DNA of 64,000 nucleotides from Sepioteuthis lessoniana (Eukaryota > Mollusca > Cephalopoda > Myopsida > Loliginidae): contig CAUZXS010005791.1 of assembly GCA_963585895.1 (NCBI GenBank), positions 2,629,501 through 2,693,500 on the forward strand, given 5' to 3'. The first letter of the stretch is position 1; each line of letters opens with the position of its first letter. Under the pieces are notes generated by a model. The model was given only the letters and a program-made list of their open reading frames with translations. It made no database searches and was not told the origin of the DNA. Made by a program: the position numbers and the translations under genes. Below, piece after piece: positions 1 through 10,888 of the stretch.

Positions 1-406
1 CACTTCATGTAAAAAATGAATAAAATATACTATCAACACTATTTATATGAAAAACAGTAAAAACATGGTGTTGACAAATCAAAGATGAGAGTATTAAGTG
101 GCTTTATATGTGTTATTTGAACTTCTGGAATACTATTACTCTTGTAGCTAAGATTGTAAAACAAGTGGTATGGTGAACCAAGTTTTCCTGAGGCAAAAAC
201 AGGACATGAGTTTGTCTCACTGGGAGCTTGTTCTTCATTGCTTTTCCAATATGTGAAGTTTCTTGGTGTTATAGATATTAAGACCCAAATAAGTTTCATT
301 AGAAGTAGCTAAAATTAAGAAGAAGAATACTTGTCAAAATTAATAATAATGATGTTTTATTGGATTTTTTATTAATTTATATTGGGCTGATATTTAACAT
401 GAATGA

Positions 407-425
407 CATCATCATCATCATCATC

Positions 426-494
<69 letters not shown>

Positions 495-495
495 A
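407..495 (+). repeat. compound trinucleotide microsatellite (ATC)n(AAT)n(AAG)n
   Basis: Three consecutive trinucleotide runs follow one another without a gap: ATC, then about thirteen AAT units, then about ten AAG units. The apparent Asn/Lys-rich frame here is translated repeat, not a gene. Confidence 0.95.
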
Positions 496-1018
496 CTGAA
501 TTAAAAAGGAACATCATTGTAATGGTAATCTGCATAAATAAGAGTATTTATCTAGGGTTCAGAAAAATATATTTTCCTCTTCTTTTTTTAAGAAGTATGT
601 AACATCTGTTTAAATGGTTATTTGTAAACTTTGTTTTAAATTCATTTTTCTCTCTGTTTATTTTTTAACTATTTTTTAATCCTTGTACACATTTCTTTGT
701 TCAGAAACATAGCAAAAAGGAAATGAGGACTAATGCTCACAAATACAAAGAAGATTAAATAAATAAATTTTAAAAACATGAAAAAAAATGGAATTCTTGT
801 TATGATATTTTACAAAAAAAAGTGTTGCTTATGCTTTTACCAAATAGAATGGTTAAATTGAATAAATGAATGAAAATAAATAAATTTTTAAAAATTTATT
901 GTCTCTGGTTTCAACCACATAGAAGAGTTATTTAATTTCTTATCATTCAATCTATCTATCAATCAAAATCTGTTATTATCTATTGATCACAAATGGTTCA
1001 TCTCTCTCTTTGTCTATC

Positions 1019-1020
<2 letters not shown>

Positions 1021-1075
<55 letters not shown>
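1021..1075. repeat. (TA)n microsatellite
   Basis: About 27 uninterrupted TA dinucleotides, self-complementary and prone to length change. Confidence 0.97.
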
Positions 1076-1077
<2 letters not shown>

Positions 1078-1574
1078 TAAATTCCGTAATCATCTTAGAT
1101 AGATTTGAGATTCAGTTGAAAATAATGCCTTAAAATTTTCTGATTCTTAGTACTTGCAACCATTATAAAAACATCAAAAAATAGAAGGCATGGTTGTGTT
1201 CTTTAAAGAAATGAATAGATGAAATAAATGAAAATAAGCCTTGCATCAAGTCTAGAAATAGAAGAGAAATTATTGACAGCCAGGTACCAATTTTGGAGCA
1301 TTCACAACCACATGGTGTAGTTACTAGTTGTGGGATCAAAGTCAATAACTAGGTACTCGGGACAAGTAGGCAATTGTGCAATGGAAGGAAATGCATTCTG
1401 TGATTTGTTTTTCCTACCAACTTTCCTCTTCACTTTCCACATTATTATGTGTCCTTGTCACTTTTCTTCGCTCACTCCGTCTGTCAAACTGGCAGTGTGC
1501 AGAAAACAAAAAAGATTCTTTTTATTTCCAAAAATGGTAAATAATGAATTACAATTTTGGGGGAGCATGTAACA

Positions 1575-2285
1575 CCAAGCTTGTTTGTGAGGAAGGGGAA
1601 GAGGAGTGGTTTTGCTAAACTAAGGGTCCCTAGCTAGCCACTTTCGCTGACCCATTCATTCAAAACAATTTGGCCATTCATCCTTCACCAGGCATGCTGC
1701 AACCATCAAAATGCTGCATTTGCTCTATGAGAGAAAACCCTACTTAAAAACCCTTGATAAAAAAAGCATGAATTTTATCTACAAAATATGATATATATAT
1801 ACAATTTATGAATGTGATGGGGGTGAGAGAAAAACCCTGAAAGAAAAAGAAAAAATAGAACAAAAGAAATAGCCATTTGGTTGCCCACCCATTGCCCCGA
1901 TGTTGGCCGACTGTTTTTCGGACTCTGAAGGGGTCAAAAACAAGCCGGACCTTCACTTGTGGGGAAAGGAGACAATGGGGTAGGGTGCGGTGTGGGAAAT
2001 TTATGTATGTTGCAGAAATGAGAATATAATTATTAGTTCCAAGATCTTCAGAAAAATGGGGCTGAATCGAGGGTTGAGAAACAACAAAGAACAGGGACGG
2101 GGAAGATCTTGGAAGCTAAGATTATGGGGATAATGCCTCTCAATGTACTGCTAGCTAGGGAATTAGGGAGACAAGCAATCCTACTTAACAGAGGTAGGGT
2201 CCCATGGGCCCTGTGCATAGTCGTCATGCGCAGGAAGAGTAGGGAAGGATGATTCCAATATTGTCCCCTTTCGTATGATCAGGCT
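1575..2285 (-). mobile_element. Tx1-like LINE, 3' end fragment (3' UTR)
   Basis: Read on the minus strand, this stretch matches by eye the 3' UTRs of the Tx1-like copies at 16.2-16.9 kb and 17.8-18.6 kb. Shared landmarks in order are a GGGACAATATTGGAATCATC-like start, CCAAGATCTTCCCC, CTCAACCC, GGTCCGGCTTGTTTT, GGGTGGGCAACCAAA, CTCACCCCCATCA and TTTTAAGTAGG. No coding part is left, as expected of a 5'-truncated retrocopy. Identity is moderate, so it is older than the 10-18 kb copies. Confidence 0.75.
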
Positions 2286-2444
2286 CGCTGCATGCACCCC
2301 ATTTCTGTTGAATGTTATACAATACAATCCTTTTCTATCACATTTAATTTTGATTCTCAGCTGATGCCTAAAGAAGAAAATCAGATCACAATGAGAAAAG
2401 TTTGCTCCGTCATAAAATCTCTTCTTTCACGTGCCTGATTAAGG

Positions 2445-2625
2445 ATGGCTGGCTTAATTGTATTGTATGGATGGGTTGGCGAATGTGACTTGCAAGGGAT
2501 CCCTTAGATTCATAGTTCAGTATTACCACTCCCCTTCCCAACCTCCACAAATAAGCTTGGGACCTTCTGTTCCCCAAAATTTTTTTTTTTCAAAAATAGT
2601 TTTGGAAATAAAGCCGGCAATCTAC
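2445..2625 (+). mobile_element. Tx1-like LINE, terminal 3' fragment
   Basis: The plus strand matches the very end of the Tx1-like 3' UTR at 18.47-18.63 kb. Shared landmarks are TTGTATTG, GGGTTGGCGAATGTGACT, CCCTTAGATT, ACCACTCCCCTTCCC and a final GGAAATAAA. It lies head-to-head with the minus-strand fragment at 1575-2285, about 160 bp away. Confidence 0.7.
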
Positions 2626-3188
2626 ATGCAAGACACATCGAACTGAGATAAGTTATTTCTCTTTATATCACCGCTCTTCATAGCAGACAAAGTTTGGCTC
2701 TCTTTCAGCAAGAACTCAGTAGACCTTCATTTTCGTAGCTCAGTTCCCGTTCACTGTCACACATGGATATAGTTGTAAACAAACCACTTAATTCCAAAAA
2801 CATATTCTAACCGAAAAAATAAAGTCTGGAATTTTATTGGTTTATTTCAAAAAACAGCTTAGGGACTTTTCCACTGCAGACCAAGGCAAATAACAAAAAG
2901 ACACAGTTGACAATGGAAAATACATGAGTTGGCATCCAGCCTAACAAACTGACACCTAGAATCTACTGATGTATCAATGTAGCCAACTGGTCATCACTGC
3001 CTCTTACATTCACTCATGAACTAACTATGCAACAAAATTCACAAAACACAATTATCACTAAGTGACTCATAATATCACCAGCAAAACATATCACAAACTT
3101 ACATACAAACTTTTCTTCAGCAAAGACTTTTTCTTTACAAGGACATTCTTGCTCCTATATATTTACACACAAAGAACTTTTCTTTCTT
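2626..3188. other. unassigned stretch
   Basis: No frame, repeat or RNA signature recognised. It ends at the candidate left terminus of the hAT element. Confidence 0.5.
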
Positions 3189-3313
3189 CAGGGGTGTACT
3201 GAAGTAAAGTGCCGCCAGGGACCCATATTCAGAAAGGTGCTCCCTATTTTTGGAGGAAAAATATCAATGAAATATCTTTAATGGCGTTGATTAGTTCATG
3301 AAAAACAACTAAT

Positions 3314-5079
3314 TCAAAAATTAGCAGAACAAACGTTGTCATATTGAGATTTTTCAGAAGCAAAGTTACTTATAACTCGGTCAAAGTCTGTTTTCTCGAC
3401 GGTTTCATGTTCAGTTGAAATGAGAGACAAATTGGATAAGCGATCTTGCAACATACTTGATCTCAAGCAAATTTTAATGACCTTTGGTTTTGAAAAAATT
3501 CTCTTTGCAGTTGCAACAGAAACTGTGAGCGTCAAAAACAGCCGTAGAGCAATCTCAGTATTTGGCACTGTTTCTTTAACTTGACATCGATAGCCGATGA
3601 TTTGGTCATCATGTTCATGTCATATTCCCTTTTGCAAGGTGCTGCTAAAAAATCAGGAAGTTGGAGAATATCCAAAGGCAGCCTAGAAACGTCTAAGTCA
3701 GCAGTGTATTCGCTACCGAGAATTTTACATTTTCGCTCCAACTCACCTTCATTATCTTCCAGGATTGCTTGCAGTGATGACAGTTTGCAGATAAGCCATG
3801 GAGTCAAATCGTGCTTCCAGTTCATTTGCAAGTCGATCATGACTTTCGTCAAGATTTCTTTTTACTTCTTGCATAAGTGTTTGACATAAATCACCTTCCG
3901 TTTCTCCAAGTAGCTTTCTCTTTCTTCTAATCCGCTTTTCAACTGGAATTTCTATTTCCTTGTACTTTGTTTTACTTTGATTAACCGATTTAGACACCAG
4001 CCTGATTTGGTTTTTAAAAAATTTGGTCGCATCCATGTGGGTTACACACACATCCAAACCAGGATACAAGGTTCTTGAAGTTTCTTTTGTGTGAGATTTT
4101 TAAGTCCCAGGATTTCCCAGTAAAACAAATGACATGAAGTAAGTTTTCAATTGAAAGCAAAATTACTTGTGGATCCCCTTTCGTTTAAAGATTTTATGAA
4201 TCTGAGGTAAATGAATCGAGTGCCTGAATCACTACTTAAAATCCAGTTTTCACTGCACGAATAGCTTCGTAACGTTTGTTCCTGTGGGTGGTTACCAAAC
4301 ATTTCATAATGACATTCACATGCAAAGATAAAACATCCCACTAGTGACTAGAAAAGAAGAAAAATCTATGAAGTCTCTAAAACACTCCGAAAAATTAAAT
4401 GGCACTTGCATTCACAGCAGAGGCATGAACATCGCATAAATTCTGACCATAAACATTGAACAAATTTAGCTTTCCCATATATGTTTTATAGAAGACATTG
4501 AACACCACCATGAACTCCTGTCATAATAGCCGCATTGTCAAATCTTATCCATCTACATTTTCTGGAATCGAGTTTCTCTTTCTCCCGTCGATCCGAAATC
4601 ATCTTTTTGATATCATAAGCTGCCAGTGATAAAAACAAGAAATGATTCCCTCACCTCCATTTCTTTGTCTTCAACAACAACATATCGACAAATGAAACTT
4701 ATCTGATGTCCAGCGTGCAGTCTCATAGGATTGCAAAATAATTGGCTTTTCGAATTTGATCCAAGATATTTTCCTTCACGTGGTTTACCAAGATATAAAT
4801 GAATTCATTTTAGATTTTCGATAACAAGTACCGCCAGTTATCATTTACTTCTTTCAAGTAATGCTTTCCAAGAACAGAATCAGACTTGCTCATTTGTTCA
4901 ACAAGTTCTATAAAGTTATCTTTTTTGGAACTATATACATCTTCTCGGCGACCTTTTGTCAGAAACTTTACATTAAGTAAATGTGTTAAAATCTTTTTCC
5001 AAATCTGTCTCTCTTTCATAGTTTGATCTTGCAATTTACTGTCAAGGTTTTTACTTTTATTAAGGGTCATTTCCAACAT
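3314..5079 (-). pseudogene. hAT transposase, core and C-terminal dimerisation region
   Basis: This is the cut-and-paste transposase of the hAT element, or a ZMYM1-like domesticated relative. The frame at 4810-5079 carries a sequence like the GHRED...NFIELVE segment of ZMYM1-like proteins. The stretch 4780-4080 reads as DUF4371-like sequence (SDKFHLSI, VVVEDKEMEVRESFLVFITG, FDNAAIMTGVHGGVQ-like) in changing frames. Frames at 4069-3752 and 3852-3532 continue the core with a KRIRRKRKLLGE basic segment. The last 85 codons (3568-3314) hold the dimerisation motif IALRLFLTLTVSVATAKRIF followed by LRSSMLQDRLSNLSLISTEH. At least four frame changes or stops separate these pieces, so no full protein is possible. 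Confidence 0.8.
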
Positions 5080-5094
5080 CTTCCATTCTTTGAA

Positions 5095-5691
5095 TTGCCC
5101 AGTCGGCTGAGGCAGTAGAATGACACTAAACAGTCTGATGGTGACGTTCCAGTAATGCTGGTTCTTTGGGGAATGCGGAGCAGGCCCCCATTGCCATCGC
5201 TCACAGGTCCACTCTGGCCCGGAGTAGTAGCATCTATCTATGAGTTAAATAGAACTAAACTGCGTACTTATGCTAAACTGAATTGTTTGAATTAGAACTG
5301 TTTGACTAAACTGAAGTAGAAATGTTTTTGGCAATTAAACTGTGTACTTACATTTAAACTGAGTAAACTGAACTGTTTTGACATCTTAACAGCGTTCTTA
5401 TGCTAAACTGAATTGTTTGAAATAGAACGGTTTTAACATTGAAACTGTACTTACGCAAAGCTGAATTGTTTGAAATTGAACTGTTTTTACATTTAAATGT
5501 GCGTAAACAAAATCTATTCTTATACTAAACTGAATTGTTTGAATTAGAACTGTTTGACTAAACTAAATAACTTACAGAAATGTTTTTGACAATTAAACTA
5601 TCTACTTGTGCTAAACTGAATTGTTTGAAATAGAAATAAATGGATTTGGCGTTAAATAACCAACAAATGCCGTAAAACCCAAACAACTAAT
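5095..5691 (-). repeat. R1 repeat, full copy inserted in the hAT element
   Basis: R1 is a dispersed noncoding repeat of about 600 bp. On the minus strand one end holds degenerate AAACAATTCAGTTTAGCATAAGTACG subrepeats of roughly 55-60 bp, and the other holds a GC-richer block around GACCCATAGATAGGACCCT. This copy is bordered by an 11-bp near-perfect direct repeat, CATTCTTTGAA at 5084-5094 and CATTCCTTGAA at 5692-5702, which marks both ends of the insertion. Other copies are at 34.9, 40.2, 55.3 and 55.9 kb. No coding capacity or A/B boxes seen. Confidence 0.8.
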
Positions 5692-5699
5692 CATTCCTT

Positions 5700-6376
5700 G
5701 AAAGCTCTTTGATAGTCAGACGAATTTTTATGTTCCGGCATTTCTTGCTTGACTTTATTTGCGTTGCTGTTTTCAGCGACAGCAGAAACAATAAAGAGAT
5801 TTGTTCGTTTTTGAGTACAGCAATCTCAAAACAGTCTCTCCATTCTTCATGGTTTCGTAAAACCAGTGTTGCAGCATTACCCTCTGAATATTTTCCCCTG
5901 GTCTTACAGTCGGAGCAAACCAGTTCATCTTTGTTTTGAAACTTTTTAGTTCCCTATGTTACAAGATCAACAAGCTACTTCCCGGAACAAATTCGCGGTC
6001 AAAATGCAATGTCATTTTACACAGCAATCTCTGTATTTGCCTGCTCTATTCCTGTAACTTCATCAGTTCCTTCTTCATATTCATACCCGTCCTTACTGCA
6101 TGCACTAGAGCTCTCTTCCTTTGGCACATCATCATTGTCACCTTCAATTTCTTTGACAATTTCTATATTCGTCTCCACAATATTTGTATTTTCTCACTGT
6201 TCCTTCTCTCCTTGTTCTGATGTACATTTAGCATTCTCGTCTTTGTATTTTGCTTTAGCTACATATTTCTTTTGTAGGAAAACATGTAAAGATGCGGAAT
6301 ATTTTCTTACCCCGTGTTCTCTGGTAGCTTTCAACTTGCAGAAAAACCGCACCACTCAGGTTTTTGCCATTTACTC
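5700..6376 (-). pseudogene. hAT / ZMYM1-like transposase, N-terminal part
   Basis: Minus-strand translation gives a basic start ending in FLQKKYVAKAKYK, then a very acidic linker (EIEGDNDDVPKEESSSACSK), then NDIAF as in the NDPGLWP-type start of TTF-domain hAT proteins, and a Cys pair (CSDCK) in the zinc-binding region. It is separated from the core only by the R1 insertion. Several stops interrupt the reading frame. Confidence 0.6.
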
Positions 6377-6674
6377 ATTCTAATCGATGAAAAATACAAT
6401 AAAGAGACAAATAGGAAAAGAGGATACTCAACGGTAACGGGAATTTTTATTTATTGTACTAAGATGCAATTTGGCACAAGACTGAAAGTGGGGTTGTAAT
6501 TTAAAATTTAATCCATAGTACTAGTCGTAATAAAAATTACTAAACATTAAAATTTTATAAGAAATGTTCCCCTCTGAGCCTTGCATTAAATATTAACTTA
6601 TTCTCCAGAGAACTGATTGACTATTGATTTTTTAGACAAAGTGAGTAAACCCTCATTATTTTGCCGGTGTATAC

Positions 6675-7090
6675 GTTTTTAATCTTACTTACTTACTTAC
6701 TTACTTGTACTTGTATTGGCTTTCACCCTGGTCGGGTTGAACCGGCTTCCTCTCGAGCAAGTATAGCATATCGCTGTTGCTCATTGAAGAAGATACTTTG
6801 GGAATTGATTAAGGGAAGGGTCCCAAGTCCTACCCGGAAAAACGCCCTGTTTGCCGCAGATTTTCCACATACGCATTGACAGAGCGACCCGAGGCCGCCG
6901 GTTGCCGGAACAGACACCTCCTGGATTTTCACCAGAGCCCCTTTAGTCGGGTTGTAGCCCTAATACAGCTGGGTGCCAAACCAATTCGCCTTGGGTGGCA
7001 CTACCTGGAACCGAAGTTCCCGACGGCATAGCTCTGGCACTACTCTTTGCCACCACCCTGCCACGTTGAGGAGGGGTTGGACTTACGGCG
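6675..7090 (-). repeat. retroposon 3' end or SINE with (TAAG)n tail
   Basis: A GC-rich block of about 380 bp ends, on the minus strand, in GTACAAGTAAGTAAGTAAG, the pattern of a short-unit tail on a non-LTR retroposon. The body shows no LINE domain, so it may be a SINE or the 3' UTR of a truncated LINE. Confidence 0.6.
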
Positions 7091-9277
7091 TTATGAAAAA
7101 TAGTAAAGAAACTAAACTAATAAGGACAGAAATATATAATAACGATTTATTTTTTTCCGTCAGTTTAGCCGGTTATTTAAGAAATATTCGTGTTTTACAA
7201 TAAAGTTTTTTAAACAATAAAAGTCAATTTTATATAATTGCCCTTCTGATTTGTTTTGTTTTTTGTTTTTGTTTTGTTTTTTTGTTTGCTTTGAGGGGGG
7301 GTTGGGGGGGGGGGTTGTAAAACAAATCTTTAATCTACTCCAACCGAGAATCCTCGGAGAAAGAAAAGCGCTGAGTCACCCATGACGCTAGCTAACGAAA
7401 CGTAACCCCAACGTTTACGAGTTAATTTCTATTGTCAACACACAAACTATTTTTAGAAATAGATTAATTCTACCTGTAGCTGCTGCTTGGTGGTGCAGAT
7501 GTTTACTGCTTGTTGGTGCAGGGGCATGTGCTGCTGGTTTGCTGCAAGTGCGGCTGGCTGCTACGTTGTCGTGTGGTGGTATCTGCAAATGGGTGAGACT
7601 TTCTGAAATAGCTCTTAAAGGGGCTGGTTAGGACTTTCTGAAATTAGCCCTGAAAAGAGCTGTTTGTGATTGGTTGGATCCCACGTCAGCTGCTGGAAGA
7701 GGCACAGATTCTTCTCCTCCGAGTGCATATGCCCGGTGACACTTGGTTTGATGGTCACTGACTGCTATGTTTATATAGAAGTAGCAGGCTGCTTATTTTA
7801 TGGTTTGAGTGAAGAAAATTCTGTGTTATTGCAGGCAAGAAGTTCCTCTTTTAAATATAATAATTAAATCTCTCATTATACTTACCAGAGGATCTTTTAA
7901 ATACGATGTATTTTATTGAAATGGCTGGGAGGATTAATCTATTTCAAAAAACTGTATGTGTGTTAACAACAAAAATTTACTCGTAAACGTAGGGGTTACA
8001 ATTTCTCAGCTGGCGTCATGGATAACAGCGTTTTTCTTTCACAGATCATTTTAGGTTTGATTAGTTAAAACAGGCTGAAGCTTCCCAAGAAATAAAATTA
8101 AAATAAAATGAAAGTCGACTACTCAAATTCTACCAAGTTTTCTACCAAGAAAATTCATCCTAGAATTCTGCTGAAAAGAACTTTAAAGAAGATTCGCAAT
8201 TTAAGGAACTCTGAAACATTTCTACAAAACAAAAAAAGAAAAGAAAAATACTCAAATTCAAAGAACTTTGTTTCCCGGACACACTCTCAGATAAATTCCA
8301 GCGAATAGTACTAAAATTTTTCAACTCTTTATCTTTTCTATCCCTTTCTTTCTCTTTTCTTTAGTATAAAATTCCCTTTTAAAAACTTTATTGTCTGCGT
8401 TATCTTTCCGAATCAGTATCCGAACTAAAAAGCTCCGGAACTTACTGTTTAAATTTACTGTTTGAAATTACCGTTTAATATTGCACACTAAAGTCCCCTA
8501 AAAACATTACCCAGTTAAATACTAAACTTGGCTATAATGTCACTCACACTTCATATCAAATTTTATCCTACAAAATTTCTTTATATTGCAATTTTTTTTA
8601 TTTTATCCTTAAATCTTTTTACTTGCCTTTTCATATCACAAACTTAAGACTTTTAGTTTTAAATACTAATATAAAAAGTTAATGTTGTAATATGCACTCG
8701 ATTTGATTTTTCTGAAAATGTTAAGTTTAAAAACCTCGCAAAAATTAAAAATCTAATGTAGAACGTTGTTGTTTTCACATGATTATTCTAAAATAGTGAT
8801 TTTATGGAAAATCTATTGAAATCTCGGAAGAGTGAGATATTTATACAATTTTTGAGCTTTAGAAATTGCAAGTTTAGTAAAAAAAATTTCGAAATATAAA
8901 CAAACTTTAAATCGTGTATATTTCTTGTTCCACACACTATGAAAATTTTTCTTTATTTAAAAACAACTCCAATCTTTTTCTACGAAAAGAACCAACTGAA
9001 AAGAAAAAAAATCATTTTCAATAAGATTCAAAGATCTAAATTTGATCAGTCTGGGAGGAGATTCTACAGTTGAGTTAAATTTGGGATTGAGACTTTACAT
9101 TTCATCAGTCTGAGGGGATTGATTCTTCAACTGATCCATTGTTTCATATTAACGTTTTCCAATAAAAAAAATGCAAATAATTTGTTATCTTCAAGATACG
9201 CACTCCCGAATTTATCAGCTTTTTTTATGAAATACCGCCTTCAAATTAACAGTAGGAGTTAGCCTCTTACGTTATTT
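7091..9277. other. AT-rich stretch without recognisable genes
   Basis: Only short frames without domain resemblance. Contains a G-rich run at about 7287-7318 and a GC-richer CTG/TGCTGG-rich patch at 7480-7600. No RNA gene seen. Confidence 0.55.
7287..7318 (+). other. G-rich run, possible G-quadruplex
   Basis: Two long G tracts (eight and eleven or more bases) separated by TT, within T-rich flanks. The composition could form a quadruplex, but no functional context is visible. Confidence 0.4.
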
Positions 9278-9650
9278 GATTTGTAGAGAAGAGGAAAATC
9301 TCGTATTTTGGTTTGGCGCTCAATTCATATTCAACTGGGATTCCTTGTACGAAATCCATAAATTAGATGGTTCCCTCGTGAGTGTCCATGTTGCTGCTGC
9401 TGGTGTTAGAGCCACAGTGAGATGTCTACACTGGGCGGCTTGTCTAGCTAAAAAGCATCGCTAATTAAGAACGGCCTGAGGGACGTCTGCTCTGGTCGCC
9501 GTCTCAAGCCAAACAGAGTGGGTTTGGCTGCTCAGCCGGAAATGAAGGTCTGGGCTGAATAGGATAAGTCATCCTGATTGGGTGAAATTAAGTGTTGAAA
9601 TAAATTAAGCGCCAAACCAAAATACGAGATTTTCCTCTTCTCTACAGATC
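9278..9650. mobile_element. foldback / MITE-like element with about 40-bp inverted termini
   Basis: The left arm (from GTAGAGAAGAGGAAAATCTC at 9283) and the right arm (ending CTCTTCTCTACAGATC at 9650) are reverse complements over about 40 bp with one or two mismatches. The interior is about 290 bp and noncoding. Near-identical arms and the lack of a transposase fit a nonautonomous DNA transposon. I could not settle a target duplication, so the superfamily is unknown. Confidence 0.8.
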
Positions 9651-9744
9651 TGCTTCTTTCGGAAAAATAATTTTTTTTTCTTTTACAATCAATTAATTTG
9701 CGCATTTTTCAATAAATATATATCAATTTTTTTCAATCATATAT

Positions 9745-10004
9745 CCTAGATGCATCAAGGTAGGTCTTTAGTGATGCACTGTCTTCATCGCCGATTTCGG
9801 GTTATTTTTGCATCATATCGGCTCCGACAGAAACCCCGGCATGACTCTAGAAGGGCCAAGCCGCCTCCTTGATCACCACGTGCTACGCTCGTGCCTCTAC
9901 CAAAGCAAAAAAAATAATAATAAGGCCGGACTTCGGCCGTTCTTATATACATCTGTCCTTCAGTAACAGCCAATGAAAAACAGGGCATTCCACACACCTC
10001 TACA
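9745..10004. repeat. dispersed repeat shared with 59.7-59.9 kb
   Basis: TGATGCACTGTCTTCATCGC, GATTTCGGGTT and CATCATATCGGCTC recur in the same order and strand at 59,715-59,770, and similarity extends weakly to an AGCCAATG patch downstream of both. No coding frame. It adjoins the GC-rich module at 10 kb. Confidence 0.65.
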
Positions 10005-10407
10005 ATATATAATACCATCTTTACCTCATCCGGTTTCGGCTAGCGACTTCAGCCGCGGTCCAAATATTTTTGGCGACAGATTGATTTCGGACTGGACCGC
10101 TCCAGGTGCTGGGTAGCACTTTGGCCGGCCGTGTTGTCGAGGCACGGATCTGGCCGAGTGTGTCTCGGTGCCTGGGGATTTCCTTCGGCCTCAGGGGGCC
10201 TTTCCCCCAGGCTTTTACTCCCTTCGGGGAGGTTGGGTTAATCGCCCGGCGCCTAAGGCCTTCGTTGCCGGGGCCGTAGGCATTTTTGGGAAATGCCGAG
10301 CGCGTGTGGGCTACGGCCCTGCACCCGGACCGACCGAAAAAAAGGCCTTGTGCCACACTTGTCCGTATGGTTGGGCGTGCAACAAATACCTCGGCTACCT
10401 ACTTCAA
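10005..10407 (+). repeat. GC-rich structured module, copy 1
   Basis: This noncoding block of about 400 bp contains many short inverted repeats, such as GGCCTCAGGGGGCCTTTCCCCCAGG and CCCTTCGGGGAGG. The same landmarks (GACAGATTGATTT, GGGTTAATCGCCCGG, GGCATTTTTGGGAAATGCC, GGCCTTGTGCCACA, GGGCGTGCAACAAATACCT) recur at 16,904-17,142, 21,595-21,905 and partly at 26,640-26,735. Frames crossing it are not coding. It lies immediately upstream of a Tx1-like LINE, which appears to be inserted at its end. Confidence 0.75.
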
Positions 10408-10888
10408 TTTTTGGAATTTGCCTACTCATCAGTTATTTTGCTAAAGTTGGCTTTGTGTACCTGAATTTCTTCGTTGAAAAATTATTTGGTAAGACTTGGT
10501 TTGACCTAGTTTTTTAGTTTAATTTTTTGTTGTCTTACCAAGTTTTAATTTTTTCGCTTGTGACTGTTATTTATTTTCTTGTTTGACTTTTGTCACTTTT
10601 TTTGTTTGACTTTTTTTGTCAGTATTGCTTGTCTGTTTTAACCTTTGTTTGACTTTGTCGTCTTTTGCCTGTGAAACGTTTGTCGTTTTTTGTCTGAATT
10701 GTTGCATTGTGTGACTATTGTCAAATTTTTGTTCTAACTTTGACAGGGGTTCTACTTTTTCATCTTTTTTACGGCTTGCTTTTTTCTTTCTTTTTATAGC
10801 CAGTAGAACCCCCCACCTCCATTCTTGCTATAGTTGGAGGTTTTTTGTTTTTACGTTATACCCTCCTGGTTGCTTTTTCACCGCAGCC

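Larger units (their letters stand above)
1..1574. other. AT-rich stretch without a recognisable gene
   Basis: Short low-complexity frames only, none resembling a known domain. It holds the two microsatellites listed separately. No tRNA, LINE or LTR signature was found by eye. Confidence 0.6.
3189..6380 (-). mobile_element. degraded hAT transposon of the ZMYM1-like (DUF4371) type
   Basis: On the minus strand, successive frames follow the order of ZMYM1-like hAT transposases: an N-terminal Lys-rich and acidic part (about 6376-5700), a TTF/ZMYM-like region, an RNase H-like core (about 5080-4080), and the C-terminal hAT dimerisation block (3314-3568). The element's 3' end may be at 3189, where CAGGGGTGTACTG resembles hAT inverted termini. 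I could not find the matching end on the right. The R1 repeat (5095-5691) is inserted inside it. Frames change repeatedly, so it is a pseudogene. Confidence 0.8.

Noticed and set aside
360-602. Poly-Asn/poly-Lys open frame
   Set aside because: It is the translation of the AAT and AAG microsatellite, with no flanking coding signal.
10021-10517. Overlapping frames of 74-111 codons on both strands in the GC-rich block
   Set aside because: GC-rich repeats have few stops by chance; the block recurs with different frames disrupted, so it is noncoding.
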